The translations under genes and the position numbers were made by a program. A stretch of DNA of 64,000 bases from Zygnema cylindricum. Its lineage: Eukaryota; Streptophyta; Zygnematophyceae; Zygnematales; Zygnemataceae. The DNA lies in the NCBI GenBank assembly GCA_037447655.1, contig JBBHKE010002081.1, positions 1 to 64,000 on the forward strand, in the 5' to 3' direction. The notes beneath the pieces are model-generated. The model had not been told where the DNA came from, did not search any database, and worked only from the letters and a program-made list of their open reading frames with translations. Below are positions 45,160-56,924 of the stretch, piece after piece (within the stretch, counting starts at the first letter, position 1; the number at the start of each line of letters is the position of its first letter).

Positions 45160-46562
45160 AAAATTCTATGGGCTCCATTGCCACACAAAATTCGCAAATC
45201 CAAAGAAGCTAATCTAGACAGTGCCGACTCCAAGTTTATATAAACCCAAATTATTGACCCCTTGACTATCAAAACCCCATTACAGCTTCACCCTTGTGAA
45301 ATAAGCCTTTCTGTGTTCTCAGTTCCACCACAGAATGCAAAGTTAGAATATGAGATTTGGACACATTCACCCACTTTGACTTTCCCTTATAAATGCAGCC
45401 ACCCTGGCATGAAAACCCTCTGACCAACTACACCCCTGGGTAGCTTATACTCCCCTGAGTCCGCAACAAAAAGAATCACTGAAAATGGTCAAGTAAATTG
45501 ATAATTATGGCTGGCCAAAGTTTGCCTTTTATACAAGATGCTCTATGGGAGAGACGACTACCTACCAAAAATATTATAAGTCCTAAAACCTTGTCACAAC
45601 CCCTCTAGACCAATCAAATTGCAGCACACTACATAATGTACATAGAAAGTTCGGTAGCCGCCGTACTTTATGTACGGAAATATTCGGCACCACTCGAAGC
45701 ATGCCACGTGGCGAAAAAGTCGTCGCCGTTCTGTCCCTATTTTCTCCGGTATCCAATAGGATGATGCCACAAGTAAGTTTGACTTGCCGAATGGATCTTT
45801 GTTGACCGTTAAAATTCAACGGTCGTCATTCCATGTTGACCGTTGAAATTCTCGTCAACATGGAACCAGTCAGGGTACGGACCAATCACATGACTATACC
45901 GTAAAGAAAGAACAGGTGCCGGAGTACCTTCTGTGCGGTCCATGTATGACATCGTCATAATGTGACATTTGTCACATCTTGACTTGTCATCTCGCGTTCC
46001 GGATTTCCCGCAACCCTCCAAGATATTGCCACGTGTCATCCGGAGTGGCGGCGCCCGAAAACGCCAAGGCGGCCAATCCCAAATCCCGGCTCGCACCACC
46101 GCTATCGATTCAAATCGCATATTCTATCCGGACCGTCGAAATGAAATGTCATTTCGTTAATTCTGTGCAGTCCGAATTTCGTGCGGTCTAAGCACTTTCG
46201 ATGTATAGTTTGTCCCGTAATTTGTTAAATGACACATACCTCAACAGATACATTTATAATCTTAACGTACCCCATATAGTTTATCATTCGTCCTACACTA
46301 TTGGATAAAGTTAACGATAACTGGAGATTTGGCAGACAGGAGATACCAGGATCGTATCCTGGATTTATCAAACACCATTTTGGTAAGTCTACCAATTTCT
46401 ACTCTTGTCTCTTTAGAAGGCATAGGCAGCCATAGTTCTAACTCCCTATCTAGCCTTCAGTGACTACAACAAGTGTGAGGGCATGGATAGGGGAGTTAGA
46501 GGCAGACTGCCTCGGCCTTTTGCTATCCTTATAAAAGACCTAGAAAATACACAAATATCAAC
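45160..46562. mobile_element. 1.4-kb insertion of unknown class
   Basis: Absent from segment copy 2. Flanked by ACTATAT at 45153-45159 and 46563-46569. The first ~100 bp (ATGGGCTCCATTGCCAC, CCAAAGAAGCTAATCTAGAC) recur in inverted orientation at 50445-50545. The middle (45600-46180) is GC-richer with GCCACGTGGCG (~45708) and GCCACGTGTCATCC (~46029). No inverted ends are obvious, so a solo LTR or a retro-insert is possible. Confidence 0.5.
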
Positions 46563-46825
46563 ACTATATTCCACACCGGCTCGCACTTCGAAGGTTGATA
46601 TAGAATTTGAAAGGCGACATGCATCACATAATTCGTACACATTGCACTTCTTCCTTGTACAATGCAAAAACTGAAAGTACCTGAATACTCCCCAAGTTTG
46701 GAGCAAAGGTCACAAAAAAAGAATTAGAGAAAAAAAATGGTAAAACGTGAGAAGCGAGTTGTTTAAAAGTTAAGAAGTAACATTTTATCAAAAACAAAAT
46801 TTATGTTAATTTTGGGCATGTGACA

Positions 46826-47661
46826 TAACATCACACGGGTGTTTAATATTTTATGATTGGCTAGTCATAAATTTTATAATTTCCATTGGTCATTCGTACT
46901 AGCGTTATTGCACTATTGTTCATTTGTTGGGGCGCAAAGAAACTCGTGCCCGCTACCATATACACTTTTTAAGAGTTGCACTATTTTGTTGTGAATCGAG
47001 ACGCTTTCCACCTGTTTCCCGCATTGATCATAAGGCGCCGTGACACTTGAGTTTGGTGATCATGTCACTAAAAACACACATTTATTGGAGGCGTTTTTTT
47101 TTTTTTTTGTTATTTGCTCTTGTAATTATTGTTATGTTTCATTTCAATCTTTAGGCGTAGCTTTCTTTCCTCTGACTCTTGTAATCTCCAAATGTTTTTT
47201 TTTTCAATTTTAACATTTTTATACTCATATGGTTCTACCTTCAAATTTTTTGCAATAAATACTTGTGTCTTCTTTTCCTACTGCATTGCATTAAAATGTA
47301 GCATTCGTACATATGGAACATACAAGAGGCATCTTACCTGCCGCATTTGCATTAAAATGCACAACTCGTACAGCCTACACGCTACGTACAACTAAAGTAC
47401 AAATATGTGGTACAATCGCAATTGAATCATTACACAACTGCAAGAGTTTTTGCTACTGTGGCAAGTGGCAACCGTATGACCAACATTGGCGCTGGAAATA
47501 AACATCTTGCATCGTTTTCATACCATTTCACCGTTAATCACTACGAGTGTTCATATCATTTTATAGACACCCCTAAATTTTGACCCTTCAACTTAAATTA
47601 GAAATCATTATGTCGTTTTATATTAGCGCTAATATAAGTATGATATAGCTCGTGTAATGTA
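46826..47661. other. No gene recognised
   Basis: AT-rich sequence between segment copy 1 and a MITE. A short duplication (CTGCATTGCATTAAAATG / CCGCATTTGCATTAAAATG, about 47281 and 47340) is the only structure noticed. Confidence 0.4.
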
Positions 47662-48065
47662 TAGTGTGGTGTATCGGGTAAAATCTTATCGCGATAAAAA
47701 CGATATTGATAGTTATCGGTTATTAAACGGTGAGGGGTCCTTATATATTGTTGTGGAAACAACAAAAACCTATCGCAGATAATTATCGGTTTGGGGCATG
47801 GCCCATACAAATAGTACGGAATTTATAGTATGGAGATAAAGTACAAAATGAGTACATATATGTTATAACGGGGGGGGGGGGCTTTTGAATGTACGAAGAT
47901 ACCGACGATATGTATTAGCCCGTTAATTATCAATAATTCATCTCGATATATAAAAAAATTATCGTGATAACACCCGTACCGATATATCGAGCCAATATAT
48001 TGATTATCGGTAGAGAAAAAAGGTACATATCGGTTATTGGCTAAGGCCAATGATACGCAACACTA
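47662..48065. mobile_element. TATCG-rich MITE
   Basis: ~404 bp with ends TAGTGTGGTGTATCGGG and CCAATGATACGCAACACTA. The interior is full of CGATAAT/TTATCG motifs. Related copies at 27715-27832 (fragment), 62088-62492, and in pieces within 43.7-45.1 kb and 54.9-55.6 kb. Confidence 0.65.
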
Positions 48066-48699
48066 ATAATCTATAGTAAATCATGAGGCATTTAATTAGT
48101 GCAAGGTACTAAAGATATCAGTCTTTACAAGAACTGCTCGTTATTTTATAGTAAAGTAAATAGTAAGTTTAAAAAACGTCGTCGACACGTGAAATTGAGA
48201 GGCGTTAACACTTGAAATGGCGCTCATATTTAAGTAATAGTAATAAAGGAGTAATTGCACGAACTTGCTCTCACATGTTGAAATGTCAATGTAAAGACAA
48301 ACTTTAACGGTTAAACATATACGTTCATTACTATCACTTGTTTATTTGCATTAATGTTTTGTCAACCTTTGGCCTTGAACCCAAATTCGTGGTTCAAAAA
48401 CGATGGTAACTGCAACTAACTAACGAGATAATGTGATCTTTATCGCTATTACATTCCAAAAAATTAATACATTTTGTAAACCTATTGTATCTTCATTTTT
48501 TAATATAGTACTCGTCGATTCTTCTCAACTTTACAGTTCCCCTATATATCAACAACGTTTTGCGATGTTATAAAACATAAAGATATGTTGACTTCAATGT
48601 CGTTCGAGAAGCATCACTCGAAATAGGAGTACTACATTAACAACTTTTACCCTAAGCGATATATTTAACAACGAAAAAAATTAAGCAAGATGCATTTAA

Positions 48700-49410
48700 A
48701 GGGGTGTGCCCATGTGTTAAAGTATCGGATTTTTTTGTTGTTTTCCTCCAAAATTCAATCTACAACAAAAAAAACATTTTAACGTACGAAAAAGTTGTAT
48801 GATTCACAATACAATGGATGCCATCTTTATACTATTATTGTAAGCTAGTTTTGGTGTCCTTTGTACTTAGTCTTTCGCTTTTCGACCCATAGGCACGCTG
48901 TTTTAACTCATCTAAAATTTTAAACAAAAATCACCTCGCAAGTTGATTTTAGTTAAATTTTCACTTCAACAACGAATGATCAAATGTCCATGCACGTGCC
49001 ACACGAATGTGAATTTTCTATCACGAGGGAAAGTTCCTTATTTTTTCCCTACCTATCACGCGCATATACAAAATTGAAATTGCAGGGGTCCTGGATATCC
49101 AATTTCATTCATGGGTCCTTTGCAATTTCTTTTAATGTCGTCGCTTTCTCTCTCCCGTCCACACTACCGCTCCCATCTCACACCTATTAGAATGAAACAC
49201 CACCAATATTGGTGTGGAATGAAATAGCTCTAGTTTTTTTTTTCACTACCTTTGGACTCTCACACTAACGCTTCTCACACTTCTTGGAATGACAGTGACG
49301 GTATAAAATGAAAGAGCTCCAAACAATATATATTTTCGCGGTGTAGTTTTGCAGTCGTCTACAACCGTCACAATATAAAGTAACGATTTCGTTTTCGAAC
49401 ATCGGAACTC
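48700..49410 (+). mobile_element. PIF/Harbinger-like MITE family E, copy
   Basis: Begins GGGGTGTGCCCATGTGTT. Shares CAAAATTCAATCTACAAC and TGCCACACGAATGTGAATTT with the other copies, especially 55867-56780. Confidence 0.55.
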
Positions 49411-49431
49411 TCTGAAAAGTACATTACTGTA

Positions 49432-49991
49432 CACCGCCAATCGCTATTAGCGTAGTGTATGCTAACTCCGTCCCGCTATTTTTTTGTTTATTCTCAAATA
49501 GCGTAGCTTATTCTATTTTTTTCTTTACACCATTTATGGTTATTTTCCAAGTACCGTACAAAACGGAGGTACGCCATCTTTTAAATAGTGTGGTGTATTT
49601 TCAGAGTCAGACCGTACAAAAACGTACTTTTTTAAGTGAAAAAGTACAATTCATTATGCTTAGTAGCCGCGGACGCATGAGAATGTGCGGTCTAAAATGG
49701 AGATCAAATCGGGTTGTCAAATAGCACGCTCGCATATATTCGTCCAACAACCACATTTCGACTGTGTGAACGTACGATTTGTGTACGATTTGTCAGATAT
49801 TGTACAAGGACCTATATTAGTGTAAGCATGTTTGCGACCGACATTTACTTTTTTCAAAGACCCAAATTAGAATAATTTAACAATTAGAATGTATGTTTTT
49901 TTTCAAAATTTTCAAATTCTTAATTAGCGTAAACCACGGTAATTATTCGTATACGCTAAAGAAACTTCTACGCTAATAGCGATTGGCGGTG
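49432..49991. mobile_element. TA-flanked MITE, 560 bp
   Basis: Ends CACCGCCAATCGCTATTAG and CTAATAGCGATTGGCGGTG, perfect, with TA on both sides. Confidence 0.87.
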
Positions 49992-50039
49992 TACTGTTCT
50001 ACGGAGAATCTTCATTGAAAAAGCAAAGTAGCAAGACTA

Positions 50040-50195
50040 TGGGCGTGTCCCCATGTGTTCAAGTAAGGGTTTTTTTCCGTCGTTTACACAGAAAATGGGA
50101 CTTCCTACTTGAAAATATTACGCCGTACGAAAAATGGGCAAAAACTCAAATACATTTTGCGTCATCTTGGAACTTGAAAGGTACGGCGATTTGGC
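50040..50195 (+). mobile_element. Harbinger-like end fragment, cut by assembly gap
   Basis: Begins GGGCGTGTCCCCATGTG and continues GTAAGGGTTTTTTTCCGTCG, closely like the 52345 end of the Harbinger MITE. It runs into the N gap. Confidence 0.6.
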
Positions 50196-50205
50196 NNNNN
50201 NNNNN
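50196..50205. other. Assembly gap (10 N)
   Basis: Ten Ns. The true gap size is unknown, so any reading across it is invalid. Confidence 0.99.
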
Positions 50206-50799
50206 AAACACTTTGACAGCTACAGTAAGTAAAAAAAAGGAGAAAAACGAGGTGGTGACAGTGGTTTTAGGCGCGTATCTATCTTATTCTTTTGTTTTTA
50301 GTCTCATGCAGGAAGAGTGTAGTTTTGCTAGTACCGAGATGCTCCTGCTCTCTCACCCCACTGCCTCACCCTTATGCATAAGCCGCATTTTGCCCCTTCT
50401 CCCTATTATACATATTGGGGTTCTTATTGTCAAGGGATCATTTATTTGGGTTTATATCAACTTGGAGTCGGCACTATCTAGATTAGCTTCTTTTGGATCT
50501 GCGAATTCTGTGGGCAATGGAGCCCATAGAATTTCATTACTGTTATTTGCTATTATCCCTCTTCCCCGTTTTACGCCGAATACGTATTCCCACTCCGTCA
50601 CCCCACTCTCTCGTCCTCGTAGAGCCATGATCGTTTTGATGTGAGAAGGACGTACTCTGATTTTTGTTTTCTTATTCTATCTATGCGCGGATTTTGGTGA
50701 CAGTGGTGGAGCAAAAAGAGGAAAAAAAATGAATGACATCGACAGTTTCACAAAGTGTCTTGACAATGTCACAAGAAACAAACGTCTACAATATCACTC

Positions 50800-51510
50800 T
50801 AGAGTTGTGTGCCCATGTGTTGAAGGAAAGACTTTATTTTTGTTGTTTTCTTTCAAAAACGAACCAACAACGATATAATTACGTCATCTTGAAACTTAAA
50901 AGGTACTCCACGTTGGCGCGGTTCTTTTTTCGACCCAGTGTTATGTGATGTCAACTCATCTTCAAATTTTACTTAAATCGACTCGAGAGTCAATTTTTGT
51001 TTAATTATCACTTTAGCGACAAACAACAACACATTTATGCCCGTGCCACACGAATGTGAACAATTTTGCACGGGATTAGACGCTAGTTTTTTCTTGCCTG
51101 TCACGTGCGTGTACTGAAAAAATATTTGCAAGGTTCTCGGACCTCCACTTTCTTTCGTGGGTCATTTGCAAAAGTCTACACCTTCATCGCCTCTCCCCCG
51201 TCCTCTCACATTGCCGCTCCTCTCCCTCTTCCTCGAATGAAACACAACAATATTGGTATGGGATGGAAAAACTCTGATTTTTTTTGTTTTGTCTTCCTTT
51301 GGGCGTAGTTTGATGGCAATTCGAGTGAGAAAAGACAAAAAAAAACCGGGAAACCATGGCCGAAAGTTATGATACTAATTACGTCGCCGTTGTCACAAGT
51401 GAGCATGACGTCTCAATGTCACAAGACCCTATACATTTAAGATGTCAAAAGAAACTAAACTTTTACGACCGTCGCAAGTTTGGTCGACATCTACGACCGT
51501 CACATGTTTT
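50800..51510 (+). mobile_element. PIF/Harbinger-like MITE family E, copy
   Basis: Closest to 40706-41400 (part of the same segmental duplication); GTGTGCCCATGTGTTGAA at its left. Confidence 0.55.
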
Positions 51511-51608
51511 ACACACGTCCATAACACAGAGTACAAACTACAAAGTAAAGATTTCATTGGTACGCTTTGCAAAGTAGTACGGAGAATGTTCATTAAAATC
51601 TAAAGCTA

Positions 51609-52142
51609 CACCGTGAATCGTTATTCGCGTAAAGGTTTGTTTAGCGTGTAGAAACAATTACCGTTATTTACGCTAATTGAGAATTTGGATTTAAAAAAAA
51701 AACATACATACTGGATATTAACTTATACTAATTTGGATTTAAAAAAAAATAAACACCCGCCCCAAACTTGTTTACACTAATATAAGTTCTGTTCAAAATC
51801 TGACAAATCGTACACAAATCGTACGTTCACACGGTCGAAATGCGGCTGTCTGACGAATATGTGAGAACGTGATTTTTGAAAATCCGATTTCATCCCCTTT
51901 TAAGAGCGCATGTTCTCATGCGTCCATGGTTACTAAAACCCATTAATTATACTTTCTCACTCAAAAGGTACAGTTTTGTACGATATGACACTAACCGTAC
52001 AACACTCTATTTAGATGATACAAATTGGAAAAGAACCCTAAATGGCGTAAAAGAAAAAACAGAATAATTTATGCTGTTTAAGAAGTTGGAAAAAAAAAGG
52101 TACCTTAAATAGCGTCCATTACGCCAATAACGATTCACGGTG
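51609..52142. mobile_element. TA-flanked MITE with verified empty site
   Basis: Ends CACCGTGAATCGTTATTCG and CCAATAACGATTCACGGTG. Segment copy 1 reads AAAGCTACAGCACTG uninterrupted (~42694). Here it is AAAGCTA, element, TACAGCACTG, an exact TA duplication. Confidence 0.92.
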
Positions 52143-52344
52143 TACAGCACTGTACATTTACAATTTTTTGATTACACGTCTGCAATGTCGCAAACATACA
52201 TAACGATTTAAAATGACGATTTTTGTCTTCAGCCTTCGGATTACCGGTAAACGCGTACGGAGAATCTTTCCTAAAAAACAAACTCATTCCATTGAACCAA
52301 GAATGGTTCGGCACACGCCCGCTCGAAAAAAAATGTCTTTATTA

Positions 52345-53122
52345 GGGTGCGTCTCTATGTGCATAAGTAAGGGTTTTTTTCTGTCGTTTTCCTGTAAAAC
52401 TTAGAGCCGTACCGCGTAAGCTTCAACCGTACAATAAAATAGAAAAAAAGAGAAGTACATTTTGCGTCATCATCGAATTTAAAATGTACTACATCTTGTC
52501 GTCTTGTGTTCTTCGACCCACTTCGACGACAAAAAACGTCATCTTCAACCTTATCTTTAAAATACAGGGCCGATGTTTTTAAAATTAAGGATTTTCTATA
52601 AACAAATAGTAGCACGTATTCGCACGTGTAATATTCTGTTCAAAAAATTCAAACGAATTCAAGCGACGTGGAAGTGTACACGATTCGCTATGTTTTGTCC
52701 GTTTTTATTTAATACGACAAATAGAAGTACACAGTTTGTTTTGTTTTGTCCGTTTCAATCCGGTACGGATTTTTTTTTTGCAGGGGTCTCAAGGTTCCGA
52801 TGCCATTTCACGTCGAGCCGACAATAGACGCAAAGTCAAAACGCATCTTCTTCAACCGTGAAACGTCACAGGCTGGAGGGCGGTAGGTCTACAATGTCAC
52901 GAAAAATCACGCGACGTCACAATCAGCTACGAAAAATGACGTGGGTCATCACAGATTGTAGACGTTGACAGCCGTCACGGGCATTGTCGACGTATACAAT
53001 CGTCACGCCCTAAGTGACAATTTCGTTTGGTACACATAGGGACACCCGAAATCCGGGTCCGCCGGATCTGCGCTAAAAAACAAAAAAAAATCTCTAAGTT
53101 TGAAGTACATAGAGACGCACCC
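52345..53122 (-). mobile_element. Harbinger MITE, deletion derivative of the 8-kb element
   Basis: 778 bp. Ends GGGTGCGTCTCTATGT and ACATAGAGACGCACCC, flanked by TTA (52342-52344, 53123-53125). The minus-strand left part matches 13677-14010 and 21657-21779. The other end matches 21490-21653 in reverse. Segment copy 1 is uninterrupted at this site (~42890). No coding sequence. Confidence 0.9.
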
Positions 53123-53369
53123 TTAAAGATCTCATTTCGACCGCACGTCCATTTCCGTACACATAATAACGGGAAAGAGTACTTATTTTGTCTTTTAGTG
53201 ATTTTTTGCGAACAGTTTTCCAAACATCATTATGGCGAATCGCTTTGCTGGACAGCCGAGCATTTCGTTTGTAGGGTTCGGTAAAGCTGATGAAAGTGCC
53301 GTCAGCCACCATCATTTCTAAGAAGCTGAATGCAACTTGTCCGTGAGTGCTGAAATGATCGAGCAGCAT
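53094..53369 (-). pseudogene. Second copy of the unidentified ORF, interrupted
   Basis: Homologue of 42712-43173. It keeps VADGTFIS, TEPYKRN and NGRAVEMRS, but the Harbinger MITE cuts its downstream part at 53122. Confidence 0.35.
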
Positions 53370-53412
53370 TTAATGCTACATCTGTGTACCACATATACCT
53401 AAATGTGGAGTA

Positions 53413-53878
53413 CACCGCCAATCGCTATTAGCGTAGAAGTTTCTTTAGCGTATACGAATAATTAGCGTGGTTTACGCTAATTGGGAATCTGGAAATTTTC
53501 GAAGAAATCGATTACTCTAATTAGGAATTAGTAATTTATAAATAGTGTGGATAACTCTATTTGAGAATAAAAGAAAAAAAAAGCGGGACGGGATTAGCGT
53601 ACACAACGCTAATAGCGATTGGCGGTGGCGTACACAACGCTAATAGCGATTGGCGGTGTACTACACCGCCAATCGCTATTAGCGTTGTGTACCCTAATCC
53701 CGTCCCGCTTTTTTTGTCTTTTATTCTCAAATAGAGTTATCCACACTATTTAAAATATCCTAATTCCTAATTAGAGTAATCGATTTTTTCGAAAATTCCC
53801 AGATTCCCAATTAGCGTAAACCACGCTAATTATTCGTATACGCTAAAGAAACTTCTACGCTAATAGCGATTGGCGGTG
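53413..53878. mobile_element. Head-to-head dimer of TA-MITE (large palindrome)
   Basis: Left copy 53413-53658 and right copy 53664-53878 are inverted relative to each other and separated by TACTA. The left copy has its 30-bp terminal motif (ACACAACGCTAATAGCGATT) twice. Outer ends are CACCGCCAATCGCTATTAG and its complement, flanked by TA. Absent from segment copy 1. Confidence 0.9.
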
Positions 53879-53909
53879 TACTCTACTCAAGCCGTGCACA
53901 AATTTCTTA

Positions 53910-54866
53910 GGGTATGTCCCATGAAATCGGTAGTTTGATAATGTATTTTGGATTGTAGTAAGATTATCCGTACTACTTTGAAGAGCGTCCCAATGTGCGA
54001 AAATGAAATCGGAACTTTGACATGGGACGGTTGTAGACATAGGTACAATTTTGTGACGGATGAAGACGACTACGAAACTTTCGACAACAGGTGACGCCAA
54101 CAAAAACAGCGACAGTTGTAGACGTTTAAATTTTTGTAGTTTTGTGACATTGTGGATGTTTAGGGTTTGGTGACATTGTGACGCCATGCTCACTTGTGAC
54201 AACGTCGACGTCACAAATTCAAGAACTTTCCGCCAATGGCTATCCGATTTCGTTTTTTTGACTTTTCTCACTCGACTTGGCATAAAAATATGCATAAAGG
54301 TAATCAAAATAATTATTTTTCAAATATCTTTCATTTCATACCAGTATTGTCGTGCCTCATACAAAAAATTGTGAGATGAAAGCGATAGTGTAAGAGGGAG
54401 AAGGGAGAGGCGACGACGTCGCAAAATTTTGCAAAGGACCCATGAATGAAAGTGGAGGTCCGAGACCCCTGCATAATAATTTCCGTACATGCATGTGACG
54501 GGCAAGGAGAAAAATAGCGAGTGCTCTCCCTCGTCCTAAAATTGTCCCACTCGTGTGGCGTGTGCGTGGACCGTTTTTCATTCGTTGTTTGGGTGGTACT
54601 TTCCCTAAAATCCACTCGCGAGGCGATTTCTAATGAAGTTTTTTGAAGGGCTGGATTCTCTTGTCGAGGGGTCGAAAAAAGGAAAACGCCAAAATGCGTT
54701 CACATGACGATAAACATGAAGTACATTCACTGTATAGACTTGACATTTGCTGTACTTTTAAAGAATTTATTTTTTTTGTACGGCTAAAGTTTTTCTCGTA
54801 CAAAACTGCGTTTTGAGTGAAAACGACAGAAAAAAGTTGATACTTTTAATACATGGGGACATACCC
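53910..54866 (-). mobile_element. PIF/Harbinger-like MITE family E, complete copy
   Basis: 957 bp. Ends GGGTATGTCCCATG and CATGGGGACATACCC, flanked by TTA (53907-53909, 54867-54869). Segment copy 1 lacks it (~43695). Inverted relative to the other family-E copies. Confidence 0.85.
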
Positions 54867-55296
54867 TTATAATTGTGCTTTGCCGTGTGCCAGAAGGTTG
54901 ACAGGGTTCTACGAAAGAAAATATAATTTGTAATTTTGTGTATAAATAATTTACGATAACCGATAGATACATTTTTTCAACTTACCGATGGCACAATATA
55001 TATGTATCGGTAAAAGAATCATTGCTATACATTTTGGATATATCGTAATGAATTACCCGTAAATATTGGGGCGATAACTATTATCTTCACCCTCCGGTAA
55101 TAAATGGATTGTGAAAAAAATCCAAAAGCCATGTATGCGTTTCGTACTTTATTTCCATTCATGCGCGCATAACACCGTACATTTTGTAATTTTTTTGCAC
55201 GGAAACCCCCCCAACGATAATTTTAGGGGACAATTTTTGTTGGTTATTGATCGATGTATCGATACCCCTCACCGTTTGATGACCGATACGTCGTGT

Positions 55297-55504
55297 ATCA
55301 CTATTAGTGTTAATATTTTTTTCGGCACTTAAAACATTTTTTCTTTGTACACAATTGTCGAATTTTCAAGTTAAAACCGCCAATCAGAAGCTGAGAATGT
55401 AACCTTTCAATCACAACCGTCAGCTGTGAAATCCAATAAGTGTGTACTAAGAAATATGTTTTAAGTGGCTGAAAAAACATCATCACTAACAGCGATTCAC
55501 GGTG
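55297..55504. mobile_element. TA-family MITE, left end degraded
   Basis: Right end CTAACAGCGATTCACGGTG followed by TA. The left side begins TCACTATTAGTGTTAAT. Interior (ACCGCCAATCAGAAGCTGAG) is closest to 62839-63055. Absent from segment copy 1. Confidence 0.7.
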
Positions 55505-55866
55505 TAGTGTTGGCTATTGGATTTAGTGCGATATCAAAACTACCCGATACACAACACTTACAGTTTTTATACGTGCCATTAGTGACTTTGTACTGAAGTG
55601 CAACGTTGGAAATTGTATGCCACATTGGCTCAAACTTCGAAGGTTGATGTAAAATTTGAAAGGCGACATACGTCACATAATTCATACACGTTGCACTTCT
55701 TCTTTCTACAATGCATAAACCGAAAGCACTAGAATACTCCTCAAGTTTGGAGCAAGGGACACAAAAAGTGAATTAGAGCAAAAAGAGGTAAAACACGAGA
55801 ATCGAGTTGTTTAAAAGTTAAGAAACAACATTTTGTCAAAAACAAAATTTATGTTAATATTGGGCA

Positions 55867-56780
55867 AGTATCGGATTTTTTTGTCGTTTCCCTCCAAAAT
55901 TCAATCTACAACAAAAAAAACATTTTAACGTACGAAAAGTTGTAAGATTCACAACACAACGGACGCCATCTTCATACTTTGATTATAACCTAGTTTTGGT
56001 TTATTTTGTACCCAATCTTTCACTTTTCAACCCATAGGCACGCTGTTTTAACTTATATAAAATTTTAAACCGAAATCACCTCGCAAGATGATTTTAGTTA
56101 AATTTTCACTTCAACAACGAATGATCAAACGCCCATGCACCTGCCACACAAATGTGAATTTTTCTATCACGAGGGAAAGCTCATTATTTTTCCCTACCTA
56201 TCACGCCTATATAAAAAAATGAAATCGGAGGGGTCTCGGGCATCCAATTCCATTCATGGGTCCTTTGCAAAACAATGTCGTCGCTTTTCCCTCTCCCGTC
56301 CACACCACCGCTCCCATCTCACACCTATTAGGATGAAACACCACCAACTTTGGTGTGGAATGAATTAGCCCTAGTTTTTTTTTGTTCACTACCTGTGGCT
56401 GGCAAACACCAAAGGTACAAAACCTCGTACCATATCGCAGGAATAGCGACACCAACTGCGACTCTCACACTAACACTTCTATCTCACACTTCTTGGAATG
56501 AAACACGACAGTAACGGTATAAAATGAAAGAGCTCTAAACAATATTTCTTTTGACTATCTTTGGGCGTAGTTTGATGGAAAGTAGAGTGAGAAAGGAAGG
56601 AGAAACAAAGTTGAGAAACCATGGCGGAAATTTTTGAAAATATTGACGTCGACGCTCACAATACCCTAAACACCTACATTGTCACAAAATACTAGACGTC
56701 TACAACCGTCGTTATTTTGTAAACGTCACCAATTGTCGCGAGTTTGCAGTCGTCTACAACCGTCACATATAAAGTATTGT
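55867..56780 (+). mobile_element. PIF/Harbinger-like MITE family E, 5'-truncated copy
   Basis: Joins AGTATCGGATTTTTTTGTCG without the usual GTGTGCCCATGTG end, then follows 48725-49410. Confidence 0.55.
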
Positions 56781-56924
56781 AGCGATTTCGTTTTGGAACA
56801 TCGGAACTCTCTAGAAAGTACATTGCTGTTCTACGGAGAATCTTCATTGAAAAAACAAAGTTAGCAAGACTATGTTTCAGCTACATGGGAACGCGCGTTA
56901 AGAAGTCCCGGGAAAAAGACAAAA

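Larger units (their letters stand above)
40423..46825 (+). repeat. Segmental duplication, copy 1
   Basis: Collinear with 50545-55867. Shared landmarks: CCGAATACGTATTCCCACTC (40453/50577), the GTGTGCCCATGTGTTGAA repeat (40711/50808), CAAAGTAAAGATTTCATTGG (42632/51540), AATGTCGCAAACATACATAA (42761/52184), TACTCAAGCCGTGCACAA (43672/53884), GCTATTGGATTTA (45054/55505), AGTTTGGAGCAA (46694/55750). Copy 1 alone carries insertions at 41489-41685, 41898-42516, 43173-43621, 44026-44936 and 45160-46562. Confidence 0.75.
50545..55867 (+). repeat. Segmental duplication, copy 2
   Basis: Collinear with 40423-46825 once the private insertions at 51609-52142, 52345-53122, 53413-53878, 53910-54866 and about 55297-55504 are removed. 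Its left border is next to an inverted copy (50445-50545) of a sequence that begins the 1.4-kb insert in copy 1. Confidence 0.75.

Noticed and set aside
46320-46380. Possible tRNA or snRNA-like hairpin (TACCAGGATCGTATCCTGG)
   Set aside because: Only a short stem-loop; no A/B boxes or acceptor stem.
50015-50644. 209-codon ORF
   Set aside because: It crosses the N gap and consists of repeat-derived sequence present in other frames elsewhere.
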